Assembly: GCF_011759605.1 (NCBI RefSeq)
Contig: NZ_JAAOYX010000002.1
Coordinates: 868,001 to 932,000 of the forward strand
Source: Luteibacter sp. SG786
Lineage (GTDB): Bacteria; Pseudomonadota; Gammaproteobacteria; Xanthomonadales; Rhodanobacteraceae
Length of the DNA: 64,000 nucleotides
Direction of reading: 5' to 3'
Shown: piece after piece, positions 16,563-24,877 of the stretch
Layout of the letters: every line of letters starts with the position of its first letter
Position numbering within the stretch: the first letter of the stretch is position 1
Notes under the pieces: generated by a model
What the model saw: only the letters and a program-made list of their open reading frames with translations
The model's database searches: none
What the model was told of the DNA's origin: nothing
Made by a program: the position numbers and the translations under genes

Positions 16563-17661
16563 CCCTTCCCAACTCCATCTTTGCCCGGACGTTCTCGGCG
16601 AGTTCCTTGTTCCTGCCTCGTCCGTCGAGCAGGTCGAGGTAGAGGATAAACGGGCTGGCAGACCACATACCATCAGCGTCATCTTTGCGGAACAGGAGGC
16701 TTGAAGCGTCGCGTTCAATAATCGTGACGTTGAACCCCTTGTCTGCGGGCTCTAAACCGAGTCGTTCCGCAAACCGCGCTGCGTGTCCGGGCGGGACAAT
16801 GATTTCGGCGTCGCTGACTGCCGTGAGAAGAGGGGCGTAGACATTGGCCGGGGTGGCGCCGGTAAACGCCCACGGGAATGATGGCGAGGACTTCTGGAGC
16901 GCGTCGGACAAGCGCCGCTGCACACCTCCCGGCGTCGGGGGGGCAAAGCAGTACCAGTGCGAGCGCTTCTCCTTCTTCGGAGGCCATGCCTGAGCCCAGG
17001 CATCGAGCAACGCATTGGGCTTGACGAGGCGTCGACGCCGAGTACGGCCGGAGCCTTCCGATTCGCACCACTCCAGAAGCTCTAGTTCCTGCAGAACCTT
17101 AGAGCACGTAAAGCCCGTTGTCTGCGCCATGGCGGCGAGTTCAGTGACATGCAACCATTCGCCGCGGGAGTGGAGCACGGCGAGTACGACACCTGCGCGG
17201 GCGCCCGTGAACAGATTCAGGGCTCCATGCTTCGCGCTCGGCGCAGCCTTGGCTTCGGTCTGCTGGATGTCGATGATCCAGTGTCGCCAGCGCAGATGGA
17301 GGGTGCCCCGCCGGTCGAAGTAGGCGATATCCTCCTGGCGCAGCAGCTCCTTGGCGCCTGGGCTCAGTGCCTCGGCAGCGACCAACGGAATGACCGGAAC
17401 GTCGCCGTCGGGTTGCGCGCTTTTCACCAAGTCGATTGCCCGGGCAATGTCCCGGGGGTAAGCCTGTCCCACCAACTCAATGGCGAAGTCCACTGGCCCA
17501 CCGTCGACTATCAGGCGCATACGGAGGTCCAGGCGCTTGCCCGGAGCCAGCAGGTGCTCGAACTCCAGCATTGCCAGTTCCCCCCGGGTGGCCCTGCGCA
17601 ACGCGATTTGCACCGCATTGGCGAGGGTAAGTTCTGAAGAGTCGCTGGGAAGCTGAGTCAT
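16546..17661 (-). CDS. AbiEi-type antitoxin and autorepressor
   Basis: A 371-residue protein, first gene of the pair. It has a nuclease-fold-like N-terminal region (residues about 30-130: VDFAIELVGQAYPRDI, IAYFDRRGTLHLRW), a central winged-helix region (LAAMAQTTGFTCSKVLQEL, about 170-190), and a C-terminal region ending FILYLDLLDGRGRNKELAEN, a pattern typical of AbiEi-family antitoxins. AbiEi proteins neutralise the nucleotidyltransferase toxin and repress their own operon by binding inverted repeats. Two copies of an 18-base palindrome sit just upstream (17693-17710 and 17747-17764). It is longer than many AbiEi proteins because of the N-terminal region. Confidence 0.75.
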   Translation of the reverse strand: MTQLPSDSSELTLANAVQIALRRATRGELAMLEFEHLLAPGKRLDLRMRLIVDGGPVDFAIELVGQAYPRDIARAIDLVKSAQPDGDVPVIPLVAAEALSPGAKELLRQEDIAYFDRRGTLHLRWRHWIIDIQQTEAKAAPSAKHGALNLFTGARAGVVLAVLHSRGEWLHVTELAAMAQTTGFTCSKVLQELELLEWCESEGSGRTRRRRLVKPNALLDAWAQAWPPKKEKRSHWYCFAPPTPGGVQRRLSDALQKSSPSFPWAFTGATPANVYAPLLTAVSDAEIIVPPGHAARFAERLGLEPADKGFNVTIIERDASSLLFRKDDADGMWSASPFILYLDLLDGRGRNKELAENVRAKMELGRDGIGE

Positions 17662-17692
17662 GACCGGCTCCTTGATTAGCTAAAATGGCCTG

Positions 17693-17710
17693 ATTAGCTG
17701 TACAGCTAAT
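17693..17710. promoter_or_regulatory. Palindromic operator of the AbiE-like pair, copy 1
   Basis: ATTAGCTGTACAGCTAAT, a perfect 18-base palindrome 32 bases upstream of the antitoxin start codon. A half-site-like ATTAGCTA lies at 17675-17682, nearer the gene. The pair of palindromes has centres 54 bases apart, about five helical turns, placing them on one face of the DNA. Confidence 0.75.
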
Positions 17711-17745
17711 ATCATATATTTATCTAAGGTTAGTCGTATAAACTT

Positions 17746-17765
17746 CATTAGCTGTACAGCTAATG
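17746..17765. promoter_or_regulatory. Palindromic operator of the AbiE-like pair, copy 2
   Basis: CATTAGCTGTACAGCTAATG: the same 18-base palindrome as copy 1, extended by one more matched base pair at each end. A further half-site ACAGCTAAC follows at 17774-17782. Between the copies the DNA is very AT-rich, consistent with the promoter of the leftward operon. Confidence 0.75.
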
Positions 17766-17811
17766 AGCCCAAAACAGCTAACGAGCCTCCGACCATCTAC
17801 TAAGGTTATAG

Positions 17812-17840
17812 TTGACAGGCGCTGGGCACTGGCCTATATC
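17812..17840 (+). promoter_or_regulatory. Sigma-70-type promoter of the blaI-M56 operon
   Basis: TTGACA at 17812-17817, a 17-base spacer, then TATATC at 17835-17840. The start codon of the repressor gene is 38 bases downstream of the -10 box. The operator at 17840-17857 begins within the -10 box. Confidence 0.7.
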
Positions 17841-17857
17841 TACTAAACCGCTAGTAG
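17840..17857. promoter_or_regulatory. Probable BlaI-type operator
   Basis: CTACTAAACCGCTAGTAG: 6-base perfect arms (CTACTA and TAGTAG) around AACCGC, overlapping the -10 box and the probable start of transcription. BlaI/MecI repressors bind short dyads with a TAC/GTA core, so this is a good autoregulatory site. A looser relative, CTACTAAGGTTATAG, lies upstream at about 17797. Confidence 0.65.
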
Positions 17858-17878
17858 GTATCGTCCGAGGGAAGCGCC

Positions 17879-18253
17879 ATGAAGATCTCGCTCACCGACC
17901 GCGAGGCGGACATCATGCAGGTGCTGTGGGACCACGGCCCCTCGCTGGTGTCGGAGGTACGCGAGCGCCTGACCGACAAGCTCGCGTACACCACAGTGCT
18001 TACCGTGCTGCGCACGTTGCAGGCGAAGGGTTATGTCGGCTACGAAGAGGAAGGTCGAGGGCATCGCTATTTCGCCAGCGTGAAACAGCAGGCGGCGCGC
18101 AAGAACGCGCTGCAGCACCTGACGGACAAGCTGTTCAAGGGCTCCGCGGAGTTGCTGTTCACGCACCTGGTGTCGGACCAGAAGCTCACCCCCGAACAAA
18201 TCGCGCGCATGCGCAAGTTGCTGGCGGAAGGAAGCGACAAGGACAAGCCCTGA
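17879..18253 (+). CDS. BlaI/MecI/CopY-family transcriptional repressor
   Basis: A 124-residue winged-helix repressor: LTDREADIMQVLWDHGPSLV and YTTVLTVLRTLQAKGYV are the DNA-binding helices of the BlaI family, and the C-terminal half is the helical dimerisation domain. In characterised systems a membrane metalloprotease of the BlaR1 type senses a signal and triggers repressor cleavage. The gene overlaps the M56 protease gene by one base (TGATG), so they are co-expressed. GAGGGA precedes the ATG. It probably represses its own promoter through the dyad at 17840. Confidence 0.92.
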   Translation: MKISLTDREADIMQVLWDHGPSLVSEVRERLTDKLAYTTVLTVLRTLQAKGYVGYEEEGRGHRYFASVKQQAARKNALQHLTDKLFKGSAELLFTHLVSDQKLTPEQIARMRKLLAEGSDKDKP

Positions 18254-19833
18254 TGCTTGCCTGGATGATCTACGCCGTTCTCGTCGCCCTGGTGCTCGGC
18301 GGTGCCGCGCTGCTGGCCGAACAGGCCGCGAAGCATCGCCGCCTGCCCACCCGTGGCGTGTGGATCGCGGCGATTGCGGGGTCGATCGTCTTGCCGGTTG
18401 CCATGGCAACGATCTCCATACCGCGGTCGTGGGTGTCGCCCGAAACATCCGCAACGGCCAAGGGGGCCGCAGAACCTCTGTTGCTGGGCGATGCCACGTC
18501 GATCCCTCTTGCAGCCAAGGCAATCGACTGGAGCGGGGCGACCTCCTACGCGTCCTCGACGCGCATCGACACGATGCTGGCGGATATCTGGCTGGCCAGT
18601 TCGTGCACGCTGCTGCTGTTCCTGGGCGTGACCACGGTGTCGTTCCACCGGCGCAAACGTCGCTGGATACCGGGCACCTCGTGTGGCGTGCCGGTGCTCG
18701 TTTCCGCCGATGTCGGCCCCGCCGTCGTGGGTCTGGTGCGATCGCGCGTGGTGATACCGGCGTGGGTGCTGGAAGAATCGCCCGAGCAGCAGCGATACAT
18801 CATGGCCCATGAGCAATCGCACCTGGCCGCATGCGATCCGTTGCTTGTCGCGGTGGCGATGGCTCTCCTCGTATCGATGCCATGGAGCCCGTTGCTCTGG
18901 TGGCAGTTCCACCGCCTTCGTTGCGCTATCGAAGTCGATTGCGATGCGCGAGTGCTGCGCGACGGCGGCGATGTCCGCGACTACTGCGAAACACTGATCC
19001 AGGTTGGCCAGAACCAGTCCGAGTACGTGGCCGCGGTGACGGCGATGTCCGAATCGAAATCGTTTCTGGAGCGGAGGATAAGGATCATGCTTTCCACGCC
19101 GCGCAAATGGGCAAGGGCTTCATCATTCGCCATGATCAGCCTGGCGCTCGGCATGGCCGTCTTCGCCGCGCAGGTAACGCCTCCGGTGTCAACCGGACAG
19201 CCCGCCAACCATGCGCCTGCGACAGATCCGGCCATCCTCGATACCTACGCCGGCTTTTATGCGCTCAGCGACTATTCGCTGCTCACCGTGGAGCGCAAGG
19301 GAAACGGGCTGACCGTGGCGCCGATCGGCCAGTTCCTGGCGCAGGGCACGATCGACGTTTCCGCCGTCGGCGAGCATGAATTCGCCGTGCCGGCGATCGA
19401 TGTCACGCTTGATTTCGTGAAAGGGGCCGATGGCCGGGTCGCATCCGTGGTGGTGCGCGAGCACGGCAATGTCGCCATCGACGCGCCTCGTGTCGATAGG
19501 GCAACGGCGGACAGGATTCGCGACGACCTCGCGACCAGGGTCAAGGAACAGAAACCCTTCCCTGACAGCGAGAAAGCGTTGCGCCTCATTCTGAACAATC
19601 CGGAAGGCGACGAAGGACTGGACCCCGCAGCCGCGCGGATCTTCGCACGCAACCATGCACAGGTAGGGGACTACCTCGCGCGCCTCGGTCCGGTGCAGTC
19701 CTATAAGTTCGAAGGTGTGACGGACTACGGCTGGGATATCTACGACGTTCAACACGAACACGGCGCGCAGCAGGTGTTCATCCAGCTCGACAGGCACGGC
19801 CTGATCTCGAATTCCGTCATGCGTCGCCAATAA
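18253..19833 (+). CDS. BlaR1-like M56-family membrane metallopeptidase
   Basis: A 526-residue integral membrane protease. Hydrophobic segments lie at about residues 1-25, 36-58, 100-122, 196-214 and near 290-305. The zinc motif HEQSH (in IMAHEQSHLAAC, about residue 183) and the downstream Glu in IEVDCDARVLRD match M56 peptidases. Classic BlaR1 carries a penicillin-binding sensor domain; here the roughly 220-residue C-terminal region has no SxxK/SxN/KTG motifs and resembles the extra domains of M56 proteins common in Xanthomonadales. The signal is therefore probably not a beta-lactam. Presumed function is cleavage or inactivation of the partner repressor. Confidence 0.88.
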   Translation: MLAWMIYAVLVALVLGGAALLAEQAAKHRRLPTRGVWIAAIAGSIVLPVAMATISIPRSWVSPETSATAKGAAEPLLLGDATSIPLAAKAIDWSGATSYASSTRIDTMLADIWLASSCTLLLFLGVTTVSFHRRKRRWIPGTSCGVPVLVSADVGPAVVGLVRSRVVIPAWVLEESPEQQRYIMAHEQSHLAACDPLLVAVAMALLVSMPWSPLLWWQFHRLRCAIEVDCDARVLRDGGDVRDYCETLIQVGQNQSEYVAAVTAMSESKSFLERRIRIMLSTPRKWARASSFAMISLALGMAVFAAQVTPPVSTGQPANHAPATDPAILDTYAGFYALSDYSLLTVERKGNGLTVAPIGQFLAQGTIDVSAVGEHEFAVPAIDVTLDFVKGADGRVASVVVREHGNVAIDAPRVDRATADRIRDDLATRVKEQKPFPDSEKALRLILNNPEGDEGLDPAAARIFARNHAQVGDYLARLGPVQSYKFEGVTDYGWDIYDVQHEHGAQQVFIQLDRHGLISNSVMRRQ

Positions 19834-20121
19834 GCCGGCCGAGAGAGCATCTTTCACCGAGCCATCTGCATTCCCCGGTCGTCGGTCGCGACGACGGATC
19901 AGAGTGGCTCCTGTCGAGGGACGCGCCCGTTCGCTCCCGTCATTGGCCGAATTTGCACATTTCCCTAAAGGACGGTGGTGGATTTGTCGATAACCGCCCC
20001 ATGGAGGGGCATTTATTGGCGCGGCGAAACGTCCGTTCCCATATCGGGCGCATCGACGCACCCAAAGCGCCATCATTCTCATCGACCCGCGCGACTGCCC
20101 CTCGCGCTCCCCTGGATTCAT
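19834..20121. promoter_or_regulatory. Intergenic region with a sigma-28-like promoter
   Basis: No gene is seen in these 288 bases. TAAA at 19966-19969 and GTCGATAA at 19986-19993 are spaced by 16 bases, one more than the FliA consensus (TAAA, 15 bases, GCCGATAA). They lie about 130 bases upstream of the chemoreceptor start, so the receptor probably belongs to the flagellar/chemotaxis regulon. Confidence 0.55.
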
Positions 20122-21807
20122 ATGGAACTTCTTAGACTAGCTTCGCGCAACAAGCTGATTTTCGGCGGTTTTGCGTCCATCGCCGGTATCGTGATCGCGT
20201 TCGTGACGATCGTCTACCTATGCCTCGGCTCCATGCAAGAGAGCAATCGCATGGACGTTCACACCAACGAGGTGCTCCGCGTCGAATCCAGCCTTCTGAC
20301 CTCCTTGACCAACATCGAGACCGGCCAGCGCGGCTACCTCATCACGGGAAAGGAGGCCTCGCTCGAGCCTCTGCAACAGGGGCAAAAGGATTACGAGTCG
20401 GCGTTTGCCAGCCTCCGCAAGCTCACCGCCGACAATCCCGTTCAACAGAAGCGCCTTGACGCCATCGACGCGGGATACCGGGGCTGGCTGGCCGATGCCA
20501 TCGACCCTGCGCTTGCATTGCAAAAGCAGGCAAACCCTGGAACATCGAGCAACGACGCCATGGCATTCGAGCGGCAGGGCAAGGGCAAGGCCGGGATGGA
20601 CGCCTTGCGTGGTCTGCTGCATGACTTCGCTGCCACCGAATCGACACTCCTCGACGCCCGTGCCCTCGAGGCTGCGAAAACACATGGCCGCGCTATCGGC
20701 GTGTTGCTGGGGGGCGGTGCATTTGCGGTGCTGCTTATCCTCGGCGTGGCGATCGTTCTGGTGCGCAGCGTCCTGACGCCACTGCGCGAAGCCTCCGCGG
20801 TCGCAGCCCGCATTGCGGCGGGGCGTCTCGGCGAGTCGTTTGCCGTCACCCGTACGGACGACCTGGGCAGGATGCTCAACGCGTTGAAGGACATGGACGA
20901 CAACCTGGCGCGCATCGTGGGCTCCGTCCGTGACAACGCCGCGCAGGTGGAAAGCGCGGCCAAGGACATCTCTGCCGGCAATGACGATCTCTCCAGTCGT
21001 ACCCAGGAGCAGGCCTCTTCCCTGGAGGAGACGGCGGCCTCCATGGAAGAGATCTCCTCGACCATCAAGCAAAACGCCGAGGGTGCATCGCTCGCCAAGC
21101 AAATCTCCAACGATCTCCGCGGTGACGCGGTGGAAGGCAGCCGCGTGGCAAGCGACGCGGTCGAGGCCATGAAGCAGATCACGGACGCCAGCCGGAATAT
21201 TGGCGAGATTGCCGTGCTGATCGACGAGATCGCGTTCCAGACGAACCTCCTTGCGCTGAATGCCGCTGTGGAAGCCGCTCGCGCAGGGGACCAGGGCCGG
21301 GGCTTTGCGGTGGTGGCGTCTGAGGTCCGCAACCTTGCGCAACGCAGTGCCACCGCGGCGAAGGACATCAAAGCCCTCATCGGCCGGACGGTCGAAAGGA
21401 TCGATTCCGGAGCCGACCTGGTCGGCCGTACGGGGCATGCACTATCGGTCATCCAGGGAAGCGCAACGCGCGTGGCCGATATCGTCAACGAGATCGCCGC
21501 CGCCTCCCAGGAACAGTCCGCCGGCGTCGAACAGGTCAACAGCGCTGTTGCCGCTCTTGACGATGTCACCCAGCAGAACGCCGCGCTGGTGGAGCAAGCC
21601 AGCGCCTCGAGCCGCCACGCACTCGAACTTGCCCGTGAACTGACGTCGCAGGTTGCCTTCTTCACAGTGGAGGGCGGCGATGCCCCGGTCAGTCGCCCAC
21701 GTCCCGCTGCGGCGGTGGAAGCTCGCCAGACGGTTAGCACCCCGAAGGCCGCCCCGGCAAGCAGGCTTGCGGCGGCCGCGCCGATGGGCGATTGGCGCGA
21801 GTTCTAG
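20122..21807 (+). CDS. Methyl-accepting chemotaxis protein with CHASE3 sensor domain
   Basis: A 561-residue transmembrane chemoreceptor. First membrane helix at about residues 12-34 ([18 protein letters not shown]); periplasmic CHASE3 domain with [15 protein letters not shown]; second helix about 197-217; HAMP domain; then the methyl-accepting coiled coil whose hairpin tip is [20 protein letters not shown]. The protein ends in DWREF, a xWxxF pentapeptide that usually tethers the methyltransferase CheR or methylesterase CheB, so this is likely a high-abundance-type receptor. ATG 20122 was chosen because it directly precedes the first helix; upstream in-frame sequence is Pro/His-rich non-coding. 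The ligand is unknown. Confidence 0.93.
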   Translation: MELLRLASRNKLIFGGFASIAGIVIAFVTIVYLCLGSMQESNRMDVHTNEVLRVESSLLTSLTNIETGQRGYLITGKEASLEPLQQGQKDYESAFASLRKLTADNPVQQKRLDAIDAGYRGWLADAIDPALALQKQANPGTSSNDAMAFERQGKGKAGMDALRGLLHDFAATESTLLDARALEAAKTHGRAIGVLLGGGAFAVLLILGVAIVLVRSVLTPLREASAVAARIAAGRLGESFAVTRTDDLGRMLNALKDMDDNLARIVGSVRDNAAQVESAAKDISAGNDDLSSRTQEQASSLEETAASMEEISSTIKQNAEGASLAKQISNDLRGDAVEGSRVASDAVEAMKQITDASRNIGEIAVLIDEIAFQTNLLALNAAVEAARAGDQGRGFAVVASEVRNLAQRSATAAKDIKALIGRTVERIDSGADLVGRTGHALSVIQGSATRVADIVNEIAAASQEQSAGVEQVNSAVAALDDVTQQNAALVEQASASSRHALELARELTSQVAFFTVEGGDAPVSRPRPAAAVEARQTVSTPKAAPASRLAAAAPMGDWREF

Positions 21808-21876
21808 GCTGACGCCATCGCTAAACCATTCTGTGCTGCCGCGCGTCCAAGGAAATCCATTGGGCGAGTAGGCAGC

Positions 21877-22539
21877 ATGAAATTGGACATTGAAGCCAGG
21901 CTGTTGCAACTGGAACGGAAGAATCGCCGTCTGACCTTCCTTTGCATCGGCCTCTTTGTGGTGTCGATGGTGCTAAGTGGGGCGTTTGCAGTTGCCGGTC
22001 CAAACAGGCAACCCGACGTCGTTCACGTACGGGGCCTGGTTGTCGACGACGCGCAAGGACGGGCGCGCATTGTCATGAGCGCCCCCTTTCCAGATGTTCC
22101 CAACCGAATCCGCCACGACGCTGGGTCCGTTGCCATGCTGTTCCTTGACGAACAGGGACACGACCGGCTGACCGTTGGGCAATCCTTCACGCCGCAGATC
22201 CAGGGCAAAGTCCCGGCCAACTTCCAGCGAATCGGAGATTCCGTAGGCCTCTTTATCCATAACGCCGCAGGGGACGAGCGGGGCGGAATCTCATGGCTGA
22301 GCAATGGACGCGGGGCCATTTCCTTTGACTACCCTGACCGGGACGCCATCGGCATGTATGTCGACGAGAAGAACCGGTCAGCCACGTTTGTCCTGGAATA
22401 TGCAGATGCGGCCATCGGTGATGTGAGCCTGTTCGAAATGACGGCGAAGGGTCGAGGGGGACGCTTTTCCCTTTTTGATCCCACGGGTAAACCGCGAAGC
22501 GTTTGGAGCGTCGAAGAAGGCTCCGTGTCCAAGGACTAA
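21877..22539 (+). CDS. Membrane-anchored protein of unknown function
   Basis: A 220-residue protein. An N-terminal amphipathic or coiled-coil segment (IEARLLQLERKNRRL) is followed by one transmembrane helix (FLCIGLFVVSMVLSGAFAVAG, about 20-40) and a periplasmic beta-rich domain with repeated short units of the kind VVDDAQGRARIVM, LFLDEQGHDRLTV and LFDPTGKPRSVW. Such D-x-x-G-x-x-R units are seen in other uncharacterised envelope proteins, suggesting a small beta-propeller or beta-helix. No catalytic residues stand out. It follows the chemoreceptor by 69 bases on the same strand and could be co-transcribed. Confidence 0.75.
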   Translation: MKLDIEARLLQLERKNRRLTFLCIGLFVVSMVLSGAFAVAGPNRQPDVVHVRGLVVDDAQGRARIVMSAPFPDVPNRIRHDAGSVAMLFLDEQGHDRLTVGQSFTPQIQGKVPANFQRIGDSVGLFIHNAAGDERGGISWLSNGRGAISFDYPDRDAIGMYVDEKNRSATFVLEYADAAIGDVSLFEMTAKGRGGRFSLFDPTGKPRSVWSVEEGSVSKD

Positions 22540-22696
22540 TCAGGCGCCTTTGGGCTGGCCTGTATCTGCCATGGTCCGGGAATGGCAGTCACACGTCGAT
22601 GCTGGGAGCGGGCTCGGCTCCTATTCCATCGAAAAGACGCTTGTCCGACAAAGGGGGCAACATCGCCCCTTAGATACGCCTCTCGTGCGATCTGAT

Positions 22697-23806
22697 CTAT
22701 CGTGTATTCATCTGGCGGCGCAGCAGTGCGACGAAATCGTCGACGAGCGCCGGTCGCTGGTGGCGCAGCGCGGGGCGCGGCCGGGATGGCGGCTCAAGAA
22801 CGACGGGCTGATGAACGTCATTCATGTTCATTGGATATCCGCTGAGCGTTGATCGCGAGTTGAATTCCTGTTCCGACATCCAAGTGCCGATGTTGTCGCC
22901 CAAAAAGGCAACAATCGGAGCTACATGCGTTAGCCTTTGGGTGCTGTCGATTTTTTCGATTATCCAATCGGCAAATGAAAATGCCGAATCTATTGTGCTC
23001 CGTACATCTTCTTCAATCATGACAAGACCATGCTCACGTGGCGTCAGAGGGACCATGATGAACATCGTGCCACGACCGTCAATACTCACCTGCGCTTTGC
23101 CGCCATCGTAGCGCAGCACGAGCTTGCCGCTATCAACGGCGGCATCAAGGGAACGGACATCCGCAAAGAGCTTGCGCGGCCCAAAGAGCATCGCCTGCTT
23201 GATGGCGTCGTGCAGATCCCTCGAGTCCATGTCCGAAGGACGAAGGACAGCTTGACGTGGCCCGCCGGCGACTGCAATCGCTATGCTTTGGCCGCCAGTG
23301 TAAAAGCCGCGTCGGCGCTCCGGGAGTGCGCCCAGCGCGGTGTTGACGAGGTCTTGCTCGTCGACAGTCCCGGCCGATCGGGCAACGGTCCACTCGTGTA
23401 GGCGTTGTGTAACGAGACGACCGAGCGCTGTGGGCGAGTCTATCTCCTCACGGAACAGCCCAGTGCTCCAACCGCCAGCCTCTTCGATGAGGATCTGCTG
23501 GTCCGCCTCCGGGACAATCCCGGCGAGCTTGAACGCGAAAATGGGCCGTGTTTCACGCGCCTCGCGAAACTCCTCATGAGTTGGCGAGAGCCCGGAATGC
23601 TGGGGGTATCCATATCGGTCACCAAGGATGAGCACAACGGCGTCGCTTGAGCGAAGACCCTGCAGACACGCAACTTGGGGCGAGGCCGGTTGTGCGCCAA
23701 AGTCTTCCGCCATAACGGCCTCGAAACCAAGGCTTTCAATGGCGGACTTCGCTGCGGCGCGATACGCCTCCATGCCTGCGATCAGAGAGCTTATAAAGAT
23801 TTTCAT
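22697..23806 (-). CDS. DUF4062-domain protein
   Basis: A 369-residue protein. The first 110 residues are a DUF4062 domain, recognised from KIFISSLIAGMEAYRAAAK, the MAEDFGAQ segment, CLQGLRSSDAVVLILGDRYG and SPTHEEFREA. This fold is related to TIR/nucleoside-deoxyribosyltransferase-like domains and is frequent in predicted signalling and defence proteins. The remaining 250 residues are not recognised; they include an alpha/beta segment around FIMVPLTPREHGLVMIEED and a Pro-rich tail. It lies 76 bases downstream of the RelA/SpoT-domain gene on the same strand. GAGGG occurs about 11 bases before the ATG. Function unknown; linked by context to stress signalling or anti-phage activity. Confidence 0.75.
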   Translation of the reverse strand: MKIFISSLIAGMEAYRAAAKSAIESLGFEAVMAEDFGAQPASPQVACLQGLRSSDAVVLILGDRYGYPQHSGLSPTHEEFREARETRPIFAFKLAGIVPEADQQILIEEAGGWSTGLFREEIDSPTALGRLVTQRLHEWTVARSAGTVDEQDLVNTALGALPERRRGFYTGGQSIAIAVAGGPRQAVLRPSDMDSRDLHDAIKQAMLFGPRKLFADVRSLDAAVDSGKLVLRYDGGKAQVSIDGRGTMFIMVPLTPREHGLVMIEEDVRSTIDSAFSFADWIIEKIDSTQRLTHVAPIVAFLGDNIGTWMSEQEFNSRSTLSGYPMNMNDVHQPVVLEPPSRPRPALRHQRPALVDDFVALLRRQMNTR

Positions 23807-23882
23807 AGAGATTTTCCCTCGTCTCGTCCGATGGGCGCGTCAAGGTTATGCGCGGAATGTCGAACCCAGTGGTACATCGCAA

Positions 23883-24767
23883 TCAGGAAGCCTGTCGGCG
23901 GGCTTTCCATCGCAGCGCACGCATACCATCATTCCCATATTTCTCGTCCAGTGAAATTCTGACCAGCCCAGCGTGAGTGAAGAAAACGCCACGACGGTGT
24001 CGGGATAGCGTCCGTTCCCAGCTCGAATCCGGGTCGTCCATTGGGTCTTCTACGGCTCTCTTTGCCTCGTGCGCCTCTCGGCTAACTCGAGTTTCGGTTA
24101 GGAGGTCGGTAAGCTTTCCAACAGTGTCGATCCCGACAGCAGCGAGTTCTGCGAGAAGTTCATCGTACGGTTCACTATCCTCGTCTTTGTTCTGTTCGGG
24201 GAGGAGCAGGTCGAGAACAGAAGCAAGAAGGTCGACATTCAAGTGCGAATCTTCGTCTGAAGGTTCGCTTATATATTGCTCTCGCTCGGAGAGCACCCGG
24301 TCGAATTCTAGGTCGACCATCTCGAGCAACGCGGAAACTCGATTAATTGAGCGCCGCAGGTGAGACGGTACGCTGGCTTCGCGCTTGTACTGAAGCTTGT
24401 GCGACGCGACAGCCCAGATATGCTGAGCGAGCGTGCGAAGCTGGAGCTCAAATACGTAGCCCTCTAGGCCTTTAAAACTGGGTACCGATGACAGCCAGTT
24501 CTCTTTAACTTTCAGTACAAAATGCAGTGACTGATAGCCGAATTGCGATGATTCCAATTCTTCGGCCTTGTCGATACGTTCGATTAAATCAAACGTTTCC
24601 TGTACGAGTCTATCAACGGTAGCAATGTCGCGATGAAACAGCAGTGTGATCCGCGTTCCAATTAGATCTCTAAAGTCCGTCACGGATTCTAAGTCGGTAT
24701 CCTTCCGGCCTCGCTTCTCAATGATCGATGTAAGGGTCTTTACCCTGCCTTCGATTGGTGTTCCCAA
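23883..24767 (-). CDS. RelA/SpoT-domain nucleotide pyrophosphokinase-like protein, frame broken at N-terminus
   Basis: The main open frame (294 residues from a TTG) holds a complete RelA/SpoT synthetase-type core: GRVKTLTSIIEKR (ATP/GTP site), DFRDLIGTRITLLF, GYQSLHFVLKV and FELQLRTLAQHIWAV. These enzymes transfer pyrophosphate from ATP to a guanine nucleotide (alarmones) or, in toxic variants, to other nucleotides or tRNA. The EH motif usual after the Trp is SH here. A C-terminal extension of about 150 residues is not recognised. No HD hydrolase domain is present. The N-terminal helix of the family is encoded in a different frame immediately upstream (24770-24877), so either a single-base deletion has occurred or a -1 frameshift or re-initiation joins the two parts. 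Confidence 0.75.
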   Translation of the reverse strand: MGTPIEGRVKTLTSIIEKRGRKDTDLESVTDFRDLIGTRITLLFHRDIATVDRLVQETFDLIERIDKAEELESSQFGYQSLHFVLKVKENWLSSVPSFKGLEGYVFELQLRTLAQHIWAVASHKLQYKREASVPSHLRRSINRVSALLEMVDLEFDRVLSEREQYISEPSDEDSHLNVDLLASVLDLLLPEQNKDEDSEPYDELLAELAAVGIDTVGKLTDLLTETRVSREAHEAKRAVEDPMDDPDSSWERTLSRHRRGVFFTHAGLVRISLDEKYGNDGMRALRWKARRQAS

Positions 24768-24769
24768 GG

Positions 24770-24877
24770 CTATCCCAGCGTCGCCAAATGCTCAAGCTGA
24801 TGCACAACTCCGCGCAGTAACCTGGCAAGATCGCCGCTCTTTGCCTGGTACTCCGATGAAATCGACAAGCTATCCAT
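24770..24877 (-). other. Upstream 35-codon frame: displaced N-terminus of the RelA/SpoT protein
   Basis: A perfect-looking ribosome site GGAGG lies 4 bases before ATG 24877. The 35-residue product MDSLSISSEYQAKSGDLARL and following LLRGVVHQLEHLATLG is helical and matches the kind of N-terminal helix that precedes the GRVK motif in RelA/SpoT synthetases. It stops at TAG (24772-24770). A one-base backward shift at CTGGGATAG would continue as GIALGTPIEGRVKT, the main frame. This is direct evidence that the gene originally started here. Confidence 0.7.
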
